DNA from: Saccoglossus kowalevskii
Lineage: Eukaryota > Hemichordata > Enteropneusta > Harrimaniidae
Length of the DNA stretch: 40,985 nucleotides
NCBI RefSeq assembly: GCF_000003605.2
Contig: NW_003105943.1
Span: 1 to 40,985 of the forward strand
Direction: 5' to 3'
Shown: positions 40,233 to 40,985 of the stretch, in pieces
Position numbering within the stretch: the first letter of the stretch is position 1
How the letters are laid out: every line of letters begins with the position of its first letter
Notes under the pieces: model-generated
Databases searched by the model: none
What the model saw: only the letters and a program-made list of their open reading frames with translations
Told to the model about the DNA's origin: nothing
Made by a program: the position numbers and the translations under genes

Positions 40233-40985
40233 TTGTAGTCTGTAATGGCGTATCATGCACAATGTTATCTGTACTTGTGTAACATGCCCATTCAGTACAT
40301 GAGTATTTCAAATAGGCACAGTCTGTACTGATTATTCATACAGTTGTAGTCTGTAATGGCGTATCATGCACAATGTTATCTGTACTTGTGTAACATGACC
40401 ATTCTGTACTTGTGTATTTCAAACAGGCACAGTCTGTACTGATGATTCGTACTGTTGCAGTTTGTCATGGCATATCATGCACAATGTTATCCGTACTTGT
40501 GTAAGATAACCATTCAGTACATGTGTATTTCAAACAGGCACATTTTGTACCGATTATTCATACAGTTGTAGTCTGTAATGGCGTATCATGCACAATGTTA
40601 TTTATACTTGTGTAACATGAACATTCAGGACATGTGATGTATTTCAAACAGGCACAGTCTGTACTCATGATTCATACAGTTGTAGTCTGTAATGGCGTAC
40701 CATGCACAATGTTATCTGTACTATGGTAACATGCCCATTCAGTACATGTGTATTTCAAACAGGCGCAGTCTGTACCGGTGATTCATACAGTTGTAGTCCG
40801 TAATGGCGTGTCATGCACAATGTTATCTGTACTTGTGTAACATGACCATTCAGTACTAGTGTATTTCAAACAGGCACAGTCTGTACTGATGATTCGTACT
40901 GTTGCAGTCTGTCATGGCATATCATGCACAATGTTATCCGTACTTGTGTAACATGACCATTCTGTACTTGTGTATTTCAAACAGG
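40233..40985 (+). repeat. Array domain B3 (family B units, runs off the window)
   Basis: From 40,233 the array matches 10,922-11,640 at a constant distance of 29,311 bases, including rare changes such as ACATGAGTATTTC, TAAGATAACC, CATTTTGTACC, ATTCAGGAC, GTACTCATG and CTATGGTAAC. The match stops near 40,951. The array continues past the right edge. Confidence 0.75.

Larger units (their letters stand above)
1..40985 (+). repeat. Satellite DNA array, ~111-bp monomer, about 370 head-to-tail copies
   Basis: The landmarks GGCACAGTCTGTACTG, CATACAGTTGTAGTCTGTAA, TCATGCACAATGTT and GTGTAACATG recur in this order about every 111 bases from one end of the window to the other. I saw no inverted unit and no interval of non-repeat sequence. 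Common length variants are 114 bp (an extra GTG or ATG before TATTTC) and 112 bp (an extra T in GTACTTGATG). Neighbouring units usually differ at several sites, while distant blocks can be nearly identical, so the array evolves by block duplication. The window opens and closes inside the array. Strand is given as the reading direction of these landmarks; it has no transcriptional meaning. The family is not one I recognise. Tandem satellite is certain; chromosomal position is unknown. Confidence 0.98.

Noticed and set aside
1-40985. CRISPR array
   Set aside because: Units are about 111 bp and directly adjoining, with no unique spacers, and whole units vary together.
1-40985. Telomeric repeat or CENP-B box
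   Set aside because: No TTAGGG-type run and no sequence resembling the CENP-B box core were seen in the units.
1-40985. Transposable element insertion or inverted unit
   Set aside because: I read through the window for breaks in the landmark order and for landmarks in reverse complement and found none.

Overview
The whole 40,985-base window is one uninterrupted tandem satellite array. The monomer is about 111 bp (roughly 38% G+C in the consensus read by eye) and repeats head to tail in a single orientation from the first base to the last, so both array edges lie outside the window. Window length divided by monomer length gives about 370 units; this is arithmetic, not a unit-by-unit count. 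I find no protein-coding gene, RNA gene, transposon, CRISPR array or unique-sequence island. Reading frames of 60 to 140 codons occur, but they are by-products of a repeat unit whose length is a multiple of three.

Such an array suggests heterochromatin of a eukaryotic nuclear genome: pericentromeric, centromeric, subtelomeric or a sex-chromosome block. Many variable sites are CG in some units and TG or CA in others, which is what CpG methylation and deamination would leave. I do not recognise the monomer and cannot name a species.

Layout. Variant bases divide the array into three unit families arranged as a mosaic: family A at about 1-8,670, 22,121-25,152 and 37,550-40,232; family B at about 10,861-22,120, 25,153-34,284 and 40,233-40,985; family C at about 8,671-10,860 and 34,285-37,549, with C-like islands inside the first B domain near 16.5-17.3 kb and 21.3-22.1 kb. 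Over these lie at least a dozen near-identical block duplications of about 0.3 to 1.7 kb, separated by 222 bp to 29 kb. Some pairs differ by a whole number of monomers, the mark of unequal exchange. The best pair is 18,541-20,220 with 26,221-27,900 (five mismatches and no indel seen by eye).

The most interesting points are: the 111-bp unit seems built from four diverged subunits of about 28 bp; the A/B/C domains recur; two domain junctions carry exactly one extra base; two units are sharply truncated; an indel-rich patch near 8.4-8.6 kb may be consensus error; and diversity concentrates at CpG positions. All alignments were made by eye, so boundaries are good to about 10-20 bases and mismatch counts are approximate.
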